The notes beneath the pieces are model-generated. The model saw only the letters and a program-made list of their open reading frames with translations. It did not search any database and was not told the DNA's origin. A stretch of 12,650 nt of DNA from AM-2324 sp042091035 (GTDB lineage: Bacteria > Bacteroidota > Bacteroidia > Chitinophagales > Saprospiraceae), in contig JBELIG010000079.1 of assembly GCA_042091035.1 (NCBI GenBank), forward strand, positions 1 to 12,650, in the 5' to 3' direction. Made by a program: the position numbers and the translations under genes. Below are positions 1 to 6,755 of the stretch, piece by piece (position 1 is the stretch's first letter; every line of letters starts with the position of its first letter).

Positions 1-96
1 GATCTTTCATTTCAAATAAGATAAAATCTTCCATATTGTTCGTTGAATCTATTTTTGAATAAAATTAACTAAAGAGTTAAATAAAATTGAATTAAG

Positions 97-121
97 ATAA
101 TCTAAGATTATTTTTTCTTTT
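97..121 (+). terminator. Possible weak AT-rich terminator
   Basis: ATAATC (97-102) and GATTAT (106-111) pair around a TAA loop and are followed by a T-rich run to about 122. The stem is short and almost all A/T, so it would be weak. It may only be chance pairing in AT-rich DNA. Confidence 0.25.
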
Positions 122-136
122 TAAGTCATAATTTTA
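108..136 (+). promoter_or_regulatory. Possible promoter of the gene at 196
   Basis: TTA at 108-110, an 18-base spacer, then TAATTTTA at 129-136. This is one mismatch from the Bacteroidota -7 consensus TAnnTTTG, at a suitable spacing from a TTG-like -33. Transcription would start about 50 bases before the ATG. Such matches are common by chance in AT-rich DNA. Confidence 0.25.
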
Positions 137-195
137 AGTGTTCTTATTATACAAACCCAAATACAAAACTATTTTTTAATCCAAACTCATTAAAC

Positions 196-837
196 ATGAA
201 AAAACTATTTATTTTATTCCTAGGAGTTATTTTAGCGACTCAAGCATTCAGTCAAACCCACTTGTATGAGAACCCTGATTTTGAGCGAATAGCCGAGGGG
301 CATGAAGAAATTGCTATCATTCCTTTTAATGCCAGTGTTACACTAGGTCCCCTTCAAATGATGGAGGTAAGTGCAGATCAGTTGGCACAAATGGAAGAGG
401 CAGAGGGTGAAGACATTCAATTTGCCATGTATACTTGGTTTTTGAAAAGAGCTAAGCGTGGCTCTCTTAAAGTAAAGGTTCAAAGCCCAAGTGAAACAAA
501 TGCTAAATTGAAGAAGGCTGGGCTAAATTATGAAACTTATGATGAATATACGCCTAGCGAATTAGCGGAGCTTTTAGGTGTTGATGCAGTTGTAATGGGC
601 TCTTTGGAAACAGATAAACCTATTTCTGAAGGTGCTTCTATTGCTTTAAGTCTTTTATCAGGGATACGAACGAGTACAAATTTAGTTGCAGTAAACCTGT
701 TTATTTACAATGGCATAGATGGTGATTTGTTGATAAATTATCATAAGGCTGTTTCTGGATCAGTGGGGAGTTCACCAGAGAATTTAGTGAATACCTTGAT
801 GAGAAAAGCTTCAAGAAGAATCGCTTACACTGATTAA
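196..837 (+). CDS. Exported protein of unknown function, CsgG/TolB-like look
   Basis: A 213-residue protein starting with a classic signal peptide: Lys at residues 2-3, a hydrophobic core to about residue 17, and cleavage near AFSQ (17-20). The mature part begins with a strand-like segment EIAIIPFNAS (38-47). It later has ELAELLGVDAVVMGSLETD (122-140). This alternation of 'AIIPF' and 'LGVDAVVMGS' resembles the nucleotide-binding-like fold of CsgG, TolB N-terminal and related lipoprotein families, in which a periplasmic protein is computed to find its own name in a family of 'is it present at the given level' repeats. No lipobox cysteine is present, so it is probably periplasmic or secreted rather than lipid-anchored. 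The resemblance is by eye only and the function is unknown. The ATG at 196 is well placed for the signal peptide. It appears monocistronic, ending in the hairpin at 903-932. Confidence 0.8.
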   Translation: MKKLFILFLGVILATQAFSQTHLYENPDFERIAEGHEEIAIIPFNASVTLGPLQMMEVSADQLAQMEEAEGEDIQFAMYTWFLKRAKRGSLKVKVQSPSETNAKLKKAGLNYETYDEYTPSELAELLGVDAVVMGSLETDKPISEGASIALSLLSGIRTSTNLVAVNLFIYNGIDGDLLINYHKAVSGSVGSSPENLVNTLMRKASRRIAYTD

Positions 838-902
838 CAAATTAGGTTTAATTGATTTGGCTTTGCATAAGTAGAAGCTGACAAGTACCTGTTAAGATTT
901 AT

Positions 903-932
903 AAAAAAGGCTCCGATTTCGGAGCCTTTTTT
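903..932. terminator. Bidirectional hairpin terminator (repeat copy A)
   Basis: A run of six A, then GGCTCCGA, loop TT, TCGGAGCC and six T. The stem works in both directions. On the plus strand it would end the transcript of the gene at 196. On the minus strand it lies just beyond the stop codon of the pepP remnant. Confidence 0.85.
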
Positions 933-934
933 AT

Positions 935-1178
935 TTACAGTGATTCTATTTCGTTAACAGTCTTTGGAATTGGATCACCAAGTATGGTGCTGTCTGTTTC
1001 ATTGATAAGAATGTTGTCCTCAATTCTGATTCCACCAAAATCTCTGAAAGCGTTCAAGGCATCATAATTTATGTAATCAGTATGCATGCCTTCACCTTTC
1101 CATTTGTCGATTAATTCAGGTATGAAATAGATGCCAGGTTCTACCGTAATTACATTTCCTGTCTCCAATCGTTTACCC
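935..1178 (-). pseudogene. pepP: Remnant of pepP: last 80 codons of aminopeptidase P
   Basis: The minus strand reads the same 80 C-terminal residues as the intact gene at 1999-3378 (its residues 380-459), including the metal-ligand glutamates in VEPGIY and RIEDN. It lacks the N-terminal domain and the other three metal ligands, so it cannot be an active peptidase. Upstream of the match the frame enters unrelated DNA. An in-frame ATG at 1184-1186 would allow an 83-residue product, but this codon arises from the flanking sequence and looks accidental. The remnant is antisense to, and just upstream of, the gene at 1261. It is best explained as one arm of the direct repeat rather than as a gene. 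Confidence 0.9.
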
Positions 1179-1260
1179 GATTTCATTTAACATTTGATAA
1201 AATTCTGAATATTGAAATAAAATATTAGTTTAGTCCCATTAAAATTCAAAAAATATATAA

Positions 1261-1965
1261 ATGAAAAATTTAACATTATCTACTCTTTTCTTAATGATGT
1301 GCAGCTTTATTTTTGCCCAGGATTTCAATGTTGAAATGAATGGCTTTAGTAAAAAGAAAATCACTTTCGTAACCATGGAGAACATGGAAAAAATGGAGAT
1401 AAATCCTAGTAGAATAAAATTCAAGAAAGGATTAATTGAAGAGGTGATATACAAAAATGAAGCAGGAGAGAAAGTTAGTATTCCAATTGAAGATGTAAAA
1501 GAAATGTACATTCCGTTTAGTGATCTTGCTAAAATGAATGCTACACTAGCTACACTTAGCAGCATGAAAAAAATGGCTAATTCTGATATTAAAGCGGATA
1601 TTCTTGAAAAAGGATATGCTTATTTCGTTAAGTCAGAGGTTATGATCAAGAAGAAAAAGAAAAGAACACTTCTAATGCAGGCACTTAATCCAGCTTTCGG
1701 AAGTAAAATTATGGTATTTATGGACCCATTTGCTTCAGAAACTGGTGGTCTTGCAGTAGGGGATATTCAAATGACTGGTGGTGATTCAAAATCTTACTAT
1801 ATCAAGGTAGGTGATGAAATTGCATACAGATTATACAAGAAGAATTACAAAGATGAATTCGATGATCTTTTTGGAGATTGTAAAAAGATGAAAAAAGAAT
1901 TTAAGAAAGTTAAGTGGTCAGACTTTGCCAAGCATGTTTATTATTTTGAAACAGAATGTAACTAA
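1261..1965 (+). CDS. Lysine-rich exported protein of unknown function
   Basis: A 234-residue protein with a signal peptide (hydrophobic to about residue 18, likely cleavage after FAQ at 18-20). The mature chain is rich in Lys and Met, with a polylysine patch at 130-134 and a KKMKKEFKKVK stretch at 208-218. Three cysteines are present: Cys14 in the signal peptide, then Cys207 and Cys233 near the C-terminus, which could form a disulfide after export. I recognise no family. The middle, around 146-190, alternates Gly and hydrophobic residues (FGSKIMVFMDPF, GGLAVGDIQMTGG), suggesting beta strands. The ATG is preceded by A/T-rich DNA without a Shine-Dalgarno sequence, as is usual in this phylum. 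The gene sits between the two arms of a 278-bp direct repeat, and its stop codon abuts the second arm. It therefore probably arrived or was rearranged with the pepP 3' duplication. Confidence 0.8.
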   Translation: MKNLTLSTLFLMMCSFIFAQDFNVEMNGFSKKKITFVTMENMEKMEINPSRIKFKKGLIEEVIYKNEAGEKVSIPIEDVKEMYIPFSDLAKMNATLATLSSMKKMANSDIKADILEKGYAYFVKSEVMIKKKKKRTLLMQALNPAFGSKIMVFMDPFASETGGLAVGDIQMTGGDSKSYYIKVGDEIAYRLYKKNYKDEFDDLFGDCKKMKKEFKKVKWSDFAKHVYYFETECN

Positions 1966-2242
1966 TAAAAAAGGCTCCGATTACGGAGCCTTTTTTATTT
2001 ACAGTGATTCTATTTCGTTAACAGTCTTTGGAATTGGATCACCAAGTATGGTGCTGTCTGTTTCATTGATAAGAATGTTGTCCTCAATTCTGATTCCACC
2101 AAAATCTCTGAAAGCGTTCAAGGCATCATAATTTATGTAATCAGTATGCATGCCTTCACCTTTCCATTTGTCGATTAATTCAGGTATGAAATAGATGCCA
2201 GGTTCTACCGTAATTACATTTCCTGTCTCCAGTCGTTTACCC
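1965..2242. repeat. 278-bp direct repeat, copy B (native pepP 3' end)
   Basis: This is the partner of 901-1178, in the same orientation. This copy is continuous with the full pepP reading frame, so it is the native location of the pepP end. The repeat begins at the last base of the stop codon of the 1261 gene and ends within the codon before Gly380 of pepP. Recombination between the arms would delete 1064 bp, including the whole 1261-1965 gene, and leave pepP intact. Confidence 0.95.
1967..1996. terminator. Bidirectional hairpin terminator (repeat copy B)
   Basis: Six A, GGCTCCG, loop ATTA, CGGAGCC, six T. It differs from copy A by one base, which breaks the innermost A-T pair and enlarges the loop to four bases. 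It serves two convergent genes: the exported-protein gene ending at 1965 and pepP ending at 1999. Confidence 0.85.
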
Positions 2243-3378
2243 AACCTTAAATATTTTGTGCCGAATTGGTCAGATCGCTTTGTTTCATCGTCATATCCGA
2301 TGTGCTGCTCACCCAAATCCTCCATGTCATGTACATCAAGTCCGATGTGGTGACCCAGACCATGCGGGAAGAATAGAGCATGAGCGCCTTGTGCAACTGC
2401 CTCCTCTACATTTCCTTTCATTAATCCCATTTCTTTTAAGCCACTTGCAATGATTTTTGCGGCATCAAGATGTATGTCTTTGTATCTCACACCTGCCTTA
2501 CAGGCCTTTATAGAGTCAACTTCTGCTTTTAATACAATTTCATAGATGGACTTTTGAACCTCCGTGAAGGTTGGAGAAACTGGACAGGTTCTGGTAATAT
2601 CTCCAGCATAGCACATACTGTTTTGAGCACCAAAATCTCCTAGCACCAACTGTCCTTCTTGTAGGATATTTCCGTGATAATGGTTGTGCAATGTTTGGCC
2701 GTCTTTACTCAGTATGACCGGATAAGCAAGACCATTACCTTGAGCATAGGCAATTTGCTGCGCAAGTCCTGCGAGTTCTGCTTCCTTAACTCCTGCTTTT
2801 GCGCCTTGCATAACTGCAATGTGCATGGCTCTCGTAACATTAACAGCCTCTGTCATTTCCTGGATTTCTTCCTGAGATTTAATAGATCTTTGAGCAGCTA
2901 CCGCATGTATTAATGGAATAGATGCATCAGTTTTTATAGATTCTACTGGCTGCTTAAGCAAATCAGATAAGCGAATGATATTTGCATTGCGATATGGAGG
3001 CAGAAAGTGAATCTTTTGTCCCGATTTTAAAGCATTATCTATATAAGAAGAAAGAGATGAAGGAGCTTCTGTTTTTTCCACTCCACAAAAGGCTGCAAGG
3101 TCATTTATACCGGGCACCTGACCTTCCCATACGATATCATCAATAGTAGGATTGTGACCGAATAGGGTAGTGCTATTATTATCGATATCAATAATCGCAG
3201 CGAGTCCTGCTTTGTCCAGGCCAAAGAAATAAAGAAAATTAGAATCTTGTCTGAATGGGTAGGTGTTGGCAGCGTAATTCATACCTACATAATTATTACC
3301 AAGCATAAGGATAAGCCCGTTTTTTACATCTTGGGATAATTTAGCTCTTCTGTTTTGGTAGGTCTTTTTATGGAACAT
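1999..3378 (-). CDS. pepP: Xaa-Pro aminopeptidase (aminopeptidase P, M24B)
   Basis: A cytosolic dimetal peptidase that removes an N-terminal residue preceding proline. The 459-residue length and two-domain layout fit the family. An aminopeptidase P N-terminal domain covers about 1-150, with LYFFGLDKAG at 49-58. The M24 'pita-bread' catalytic domain covers about 165-450. The five expected metal ligands are visible: Asp248 (LGDFGA), Asp260 (AGDITR), His343 (HGLGHHIG), Glu392 (VEPGIY) and Glu432 (RIEDN). His232, His235 and the HD of GLDVHD (346-351) also fit active-site positions. There is no signal peptide. It is transcribed alone on the minus strand, and the nearest gene upstream (3501) is divergent. 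Its last 80 codons and terminator are duplicated at 901-1178. Confidence 0.96.
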   Translation of the reverse strand: MFHKKTYQNRRAKLSQDVKNGLILMLGNNYVGMNYAANTYPFRQDSNFLYFFGLDKAGLAAIIDIDNNSTTLFGHNPTIDDIVWEGQVPGINDLAAFCGVEKTEAPSSLSSYIDNALKSGQKIHFLPPYRNANIIRLSDLLKQPVESIKTDASIPLIHAVAAQRSIKSQEEIQEMTEAVNVTRAMHIAVMQGAKAGVKEAELAGLAQQIAYAQGNGLAYPVILSKDGQTLHNHYHGNILQEGQLVLGDFGAQNSMCYAGDITRTCPVSPTFTEVQKSIYEIVLKAEVDSIKACKAGVRYKDIHLDAAKIIASGLKEMGLMKGNVEEAVAQGAHALFFPHGLGHHIGLDVHDMEDLGEQHIGYDDETKRSDQFGTKYLRLGKRLETGNVITVEPGIYFIPELIDKWKGEGMHTDYINYDALNAFRDFGGIRIEDNILINETDSTILGDPIPKTVNEIESL

Positions 3379-3417
3379 AATTTATTCGTTTATACATTTT
3401 TTTTGAGGCTTGGTCTA

Positions 3418-3449
3418 TTGGATTGTCCGAAATTAATGAATTATCTTTA
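3418..3449 (+). promoter_or_regulatory. Possible promoter of the LEA-like gene
   Basis: TTG at 3418-3420, a 21-base spacer, then TATCTTTA at 3442-3449. This is one base from the Bacteroidota -7 element TAnnTTTG. A second TTG at 3423-3425 gives a 16-base spacer. The implied leader is about 45 bases. The evidence is pattern matching only. Confidence 0.25.
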
Positions 3450-3500
3450 AATTAAAGGAAACTTGATAAAAGGATATTCTTAATACTTAAATAAGACTTC

Positions 3501-4439
3501 ATGGGTTTATTTGATGAAATCAAAAAGGCAGTTTGGGCAGCAAAATCAGTTGGCAAACAAGCAGGAAAAAAGGCTGGACAGAAAGCAGAAGAGGCTGTTG
3601 AAGGTCTAGGCAAAGATGTTCAGGGTATTGGGGATCAGCTGGTGAAGGGTGGAAAAGAAGCAATGGACGCGGCAAAAGAATTCATAGAAGATGCTCAGCG
3701 TACTACAAAAAGAACAGCAAATCCAAGCGAGGATAAACTGGATTTAAATCCAGAAGCAAATACAACTGGTAAATCTGCTGGAGAAAAATTTGGGGAGGCC
3801 ATTAACAGTGCAAAAGAAACGGCTAAGCCCTATGTAGACCAGGCAAAAAAAGCAGCAGAGCCCTATGTAGAAAAAGCTAAGGAATTTACAGAAGAGGTTG
3901 GTAAGGAAGTAATGGATAAAGGAGGTAAGGTAGTAAATAAGGCTGCTGATGTAGCAGAGGATCTTGGTGGTAAGGTTATGGAGTTTGGCGATATCTTAAA
4001 AGATCAAGCTATAGAAGTTGGATCTAAATTAAAAGATCAAGGACAAGCATTTTTTGATAAGGCGCAGGAAGAGGCTGCCAAGGAGCAGGCTAAAGATGAT
4101 CTTATCGATAAGGCAGTTCAAGACCAAGCAAACAAGGATCATCAAAGAGCCTTAGATGAGATGGCTAAGAAAGCTGAAAAGTTGAATAAAACAGGAAATG
4201 ATGCATTGGATAATATCAAGAAAACACCTGGTTTAGATGGTTTTGATGATTTCTTTTCCAAGGCAGCAAGATTTGCCGATGGAGACTATCACAACAAAGG
4301 GGCAGAAGATAAGCCAGAGGTAAGCATTGATAAATCTAAGAAACAGGATCGACCGAAGCATACTGGTAAACTGACAAATTTTTCAGATAATGATGGTGAT
4401 GGAGATGAACTGATAGATGATGCAATAATCGAAGATTAA
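3501..4439 (+). CDS. LEA-like Ala/Lys/Glu-rich helical protein
   Basis: A 312-residue, strongly charged protein with no cysteine and one Trp (residue 12). From about 5 to 240 it is dominated by Ala, Lys, Glu, Asp and Gly in a pattern of amphipathic helices. Near-tandem 11-residue units occur at 108-118 (AKPYVDQAKKA) and 119-129 (AEPYVEKAKEF), with related units after them. The 11-residue periodicity and composition resemble late-embryogenesis-abundant (LEA) group 3 and apolipoprotein-like proteins, which protect membranes or proteins during desiccation or freezing; that role here is inference. No signal peptide or membrane segment is seen, so it is probably cytoplasmic. The C-terminal 25 residues switch to an acidic tail containing DNDGDGDE (296-303), which resembles a calcium-binding loop but fits the EF-hand pattern imperfectly. 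It is a single gene followed by its own terminator. Confidence 0.8.
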   Translation: MGLFDEIKKAVWAAKSVGKQAGKKAGQKAEEAVEGLGKDVQGIGDQLVKGGKEAMDAAKEFIEDAQRTTKRTANPSEDKLDLNPEANTTGKSAGEKFGEAINSAKETAKPYVDQAKKAAEPYVEKAKEFTEEVGKEVMDKGGKVVNKAADVAEDLGGKVMEFGDILKDQAIEVGSKLKDQGQAFFDKAQEEAAKEQAKDDLIDKAVQDQANKDHQRALDEMAKKAEKLNKTGNDALDNIKKTPGLDGFDDFFSKAARFADGDYHNKGAEDKPEVSIDKSKKQDRPKHTGKLTNFSDNDGDGDELIDDAIIED

Positions 4440-4462
4440 TACGATAGCTATTATAAGCGCTA

Positions 4463-4490
4463 AAGCGGCAATTTTATTGCCGCTTTTTTT
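4463..4490 (+). terminator. Rho-independent terminator after the LEA-like gene
   Basis: AAGCGGCAA (4463-4471) pairs perfectly with TTGCCGCTT (4477-4485) around a TTTTA loop, and five further T follow. It lies 23 bases past the stop codon and separates this gene from the moaA operon. Confidence 0.9.
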
Positions 4491-4510
4491 ATTGCAGCTA
4501 TAATAAAGAA

Positions 4511-4547
4511 TTAATAGGTTCATCTCCTGTATAATTTTGTAATTTTG
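4511..4547 (+). promoter_or_regulatory. Promoter of the moaA operon with doubled -7 element
   Basis: TTA at 4511-4513 stands 18 bases before TAATTTTG (4532-4539), an exact fit to the Bacteroidota -7 consensus TAnnTTTG. A second TAATTTTG follows directly at 4540-4547. Either copy would place the transcription start about 10-25 bases before the moaA ATG at 4570, leaving a leader too short for a Moco-type riboswitch. Confidence 0.5.
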
Positions 4548-4569
4548 ATCTAGTAATAGAATTGACGCT

Positions 4570-5553
4570 ATGATAGATGGATATGGCAGACATATTAATT
4601 ATTTGAGACTTGCAGTTACCGATCGATGTAACCTGAGGTGTCATTATTGTATGCCAGAGGAGGGAATTAATTATATGCCAAGGAAAGAGTTATTGACTTA
4701 CGAAGAAATGGTTCGACTCACTGCATTGTTGTCAAAGCATTCAGTCAATAAATTGAGAATTACAGGTGGAGAGCCATTTGTGCGCAAAGATTTAATCCAC
4801 TTCCTGCAGGCAATTCGACAGCAGACCAATATAGAGTCTCTGAATATTACAACTAATGGCACGCTCTGCAAACCCTATCTTAGTGCGATTGAAAAACTCG
4901 AGTTTAATAGTATTAACCTGAGTTTAGATACATTAGATGAAGATCGCTTTTTTCAAATAACAAGACGGGAAGGATTCAAGGATGTTTTAGATGCTTTGGA
5001 TGCCTTTTCAATGATGCCCTTAAATCTAAAGATAAATATGGTCGTTATGTCTGATACCAATATTGAGGACATACTGCCTATGGCATTTCTTGCAAAAGAG
5101 AAAGATATCTCTGTCCGTTTTATTGAAGAAATGCCATTCAACGGAGGGAATGATCGGGCTAAGGCAAGTGTATGGGATCATAATGATATTTTGAAACATC
5201 TTACTCAGGAATTAGGTGAGATGGATGCTCTCGATACCAAACATGGGCAAACTGCAACCTTGTTCAAGGCAAAGGGTTTTAAAGGGAATATTGGCATTAT
5301 ACCTGCTTATAGCAGAACGTTTTGTGGTTTATGTAACCGGTTAAGGATTACAGCAAATGGAGTTTTGAAGTCTTGTTTATATGATAAAGGAGTGTTTGAT
5401 CTTAAAGGGTTTATGAGGAATGGAGCCAGTGATGAAGACTTGTTAATGGCTGTTCAGTCTGCCTTGATTCATAAAGCAAAAGATGGCTTTGAGGCAGAAG
5501 GTAAACGTTTAGGGTCCATGATGATGGAAAGTATGTCCACGATTGGTGGCTAA
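4570..5553 (+). CDS. moaA: GTP 3',8-cyclase (radical SAM, Moco biosynthesis)
   Basis: This enzyme carries out the first step of molybdenum cofactor synthesis, rearranging GTP to 3',8-cH2GTP, which MoaC then converts to cPMP. The 327-residue length is typical. The radical SAM cluster motif is C20-x3-C24-x2-C27 (DRCNLRCHYCMPE), followed by GGEP at 66-69 for SAM binding. The second, C-terminal 4Fe-4S cluster that binds GTP is supplied by Cys252, Cys255 and Cys269. The protein ends in the family's conserved Gly-Gly tail (STIGG), which is needed for GTP cyclase activity. It is cytosolic and oxygen-sensitive. It heads a four-gene operon, with moeA starting 9 bases after its stop. The ATG is right for the family N-terminus (DGYGRHINYLRLAVTDRC). 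Confidence 0.97.
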   Translation: MIDGYGRHINYLRLAVTDRCNLRCHYCMPEEGINYMPRKELLTYEEMVRLTALLSKHSVNKLRITGGEPFVRKDLIHFLQAIRQQTNIESLNITTNGTLCKPYLSAIEKLEFNSINLSLDTLDEDRFFQITRREGFKDVLDALDAFSMMPLNLKINMVVMSDTNIEDILPMAFLAKEKDISVRFIEEMPFNGGNDRAKASVWDHNDILKHLTQELGEMDALDTKHGQTATLFKAKGFKGNIGIIPAYSRTFCGLCNRLRITANGVLKSCLYDKGVFDLKGFMRNGASDEDLLMAVQSALIHKAKDGFEAEGKRLGSMMMESMSTIGG

Positions 5554-5562
5554 AAATATAGT

Positions 5563-6753
5563 ATGGTATCAGTACAAGAAGCACTTGATGTAGTTTTGAA
5601 CGCCGCAGTTCAGCGGCCAATAATTAAAGTTGATCTGGCAGAAAGTGAAGGGATGGTTTTGGCAGAAGATGTTTATGCAGATCGTGACTTTCCGCCTTTT
5701 GATCGAGTTTGTATGGATGGAATATGTATTCATTCAGATGCCCTTAAAGATGGGGATACAATATTTGAATTGAAGGGAATGGCTGCTGCTGGAATGCCTA
5801 GAATGAATTTTCAGGGGAAGGGAAGTGCCATCGAAGTTATGACCGGAGCTATTTTGCCAGAAGGTTATAATATTGTAATTCCATTTGAGGAAATAGACAC
5901 TGTTGAAAATGAAGCTCGATTACTAAGACCAGATTGGAAGGAAGGCGCTAATATTCACAAAAAAGGTAGAGATAGAAAGAAGGGATCTCTTTTGATCCCT
6001 AAAGGAACAAAGATTGAGGCTCCTGAGATTGGAGTTATCGCTACTGTTGGATTGTCTACAATAGCTGTTTATAAGGCATTTAATATTGCTATTGTATCTA
6101 CAGGTGATGAACTCGTAGGGATTGATGAAATGCCAGCATCCTATCAGATAAGAACTTCAAATTCTATACAGTTGGCTTCTGTTCTTAAGCGCGAAGGTCA
6201 CACAACAAGATGTTTTCATATCAATGATGATCAGAAGAAGCTTGAGAAGGACCTAGGCCGTATTATGGATGAATATGATATGCTGATTTTAAGTGGAGGA
6301 GTTTCAAGAGGAAAGTTAGACTTTGTTCCTGCTGTTTTAGAAAGCCTTCAAGTTGAAAAGTTATTTCATAGAGTTGCTCAGAAACCTGGCAAGCCCTTTT
6401 GGTTTGGGACAAAGGGCGATACTCCTGTTTTTGCTTTCCCAGGTAATCCCGTGTCCTCATTTCTTTGCTTGCACAAATATGCACTACCTTTTATGCATAA
6501 ATGTATGACCCTCCCTTTAAGTCCGCAGAGTTATGCTGTACTGGAAGAGAGCGTTTCATTTAAAAAACCATTAACTTATTTTCCTACAGTAGAGTTGTTT
6601 TATAAAAATGGGGTGTTGCATGCAAATTTGAAACCCGGTCAGGGCTCTGGGGATTTGTCGAATCTCATGAATAATAATGCATTTGTTGAATTAGATGCTA
6701 CATTGAGCGAAATAGGTAAAGGTGCTTTATTGCCCGTTATACGATATAGATAA
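5563..6753 (+). CDS. moeA: Molybdopterin molybdenumtransferase
   Basis: MoeA inserts molybdate into adenylated molybdopterin to give Mo-molybdopterin. The 396-residue protein has the family motifs in order: FDRVCMDG (46-53), MTGAILPEG (93-101), STGDEL (179-184), LSGGVSRGKLDFV (243-255), FPGNPVSSF (292-300) and GSGDLSNL (361-368). Asp52, Asp137 (KKGRD) and Asp253 sit where the conserved acidic active-site residues are expected. Two motifs depart from the common form: RVCMDG instead of NSAMDG, and SRGKLD instead of SVGDYD. The second is, from memory, usual in Bacteroidota. It needs AMP-molybdopterin made by a MogA/MoaB-type partner, and none is encoded in this window. It is the second gene of the operon, 2 bases before moaC. 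Confidence 0.95.
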   Translation: MVSVQEALDVVLNAAVQRPIIKVDLAESEGMVLAEDVYADRDFPPFDRVCMDGICIHSDALKDGDTIFELKGMAAAGMPRMNFQGKGSAIEVMTGAILPEGYNIVIPFEEIDTVENEARLLRPDWKEGANIHKKGRDRKKGSLLIPKGTKIEAPEIGVIATVGLSTIAVYKAFNIAIVSTGDELVGIDEMPASYQIRTSNSIQLASVLKREGHTTRCFHINDDQKKLEKDLGRIMDEYDMLILSGGVSRGKLDFVPAVLESLQVEKLFHRVAQKPGKPFWFGTKGDTPVFAFPGNPVSSFLCLHKYALPFMHKCMTLPLSPQSYAVLEESVSFKKPLTYFPTVELFYKNGVLHANLKPGQGSGDLSNLMNNNAFVELDATLSEIGKGALLPVIRYR

Positions 6754-6755
6754 AT

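Larger units (their letters stand above)
1..195. other. AT-rich leader region, no gene recognised
   Basis: No credible coding sequence is visible in this very AT-rich stretch. It contains a perfect inverted repeat at 65-80 (TTAACT, loop AAAG, AGTTAA), the terminator-like hairpin listed separately, and a TATTTTTG match to the Bacteroidota -7 element at 50-57 with no good -33 partner. It may be the tail of an upstream transcript plus the leader of the gene at 196. Confidence 0.4.
901..1178. repeat. 278-bp direct repeat, copy A
   Basis: This segment matches 1965-2242 at a constant offset of 1064 bases, with two differences that I could find: T919 versus A1983 and A1168 versus G2232. It holds a bidirectional terminator and the last 80 codons of pepP with the stop codon. 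Similarity stops abruptly on both sides. The first difference lies in the terminator hairpin. The second is a silent leucine change (TTG versus CTG) in the coding part. The near identity suggests a recent duplication or ongoing homogenisation between copies. Confidence 0.95.

Noticed and set aside
935..1186. An 83-codon minus-strand reading frame that could be called a small M24 peptidase gene
   Set aside because: It is the duplicated C-terminal end of pepP. The ATG lies in unrelated flanking DNA, and three of five metal ligands and the whole N-terminal domain are missing.
1239..1565. A 108-codon hydrophobic-looking minus-strand frame
   Set aside because: It is antisense to the exported-protein gene at 1261-1965. 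Its hydrophobic look comes from reading Lys/Glu-rich codons backwards.
901..2242. An insertion sequence or integron as the cause of the direct repeat
   Set aside because: No transposase, integrase, terminal inverted repeats or short target-site duplication was found in 837-2300.
4440..4569. A molybdenum-cofactor riboswitch upstream of moaA
   Set aside because: The only sizeable hairpin is the terminator of the preceding gene, and the predicted promoter leaves a leader of about 10-25 bases, too short for such an RNA.
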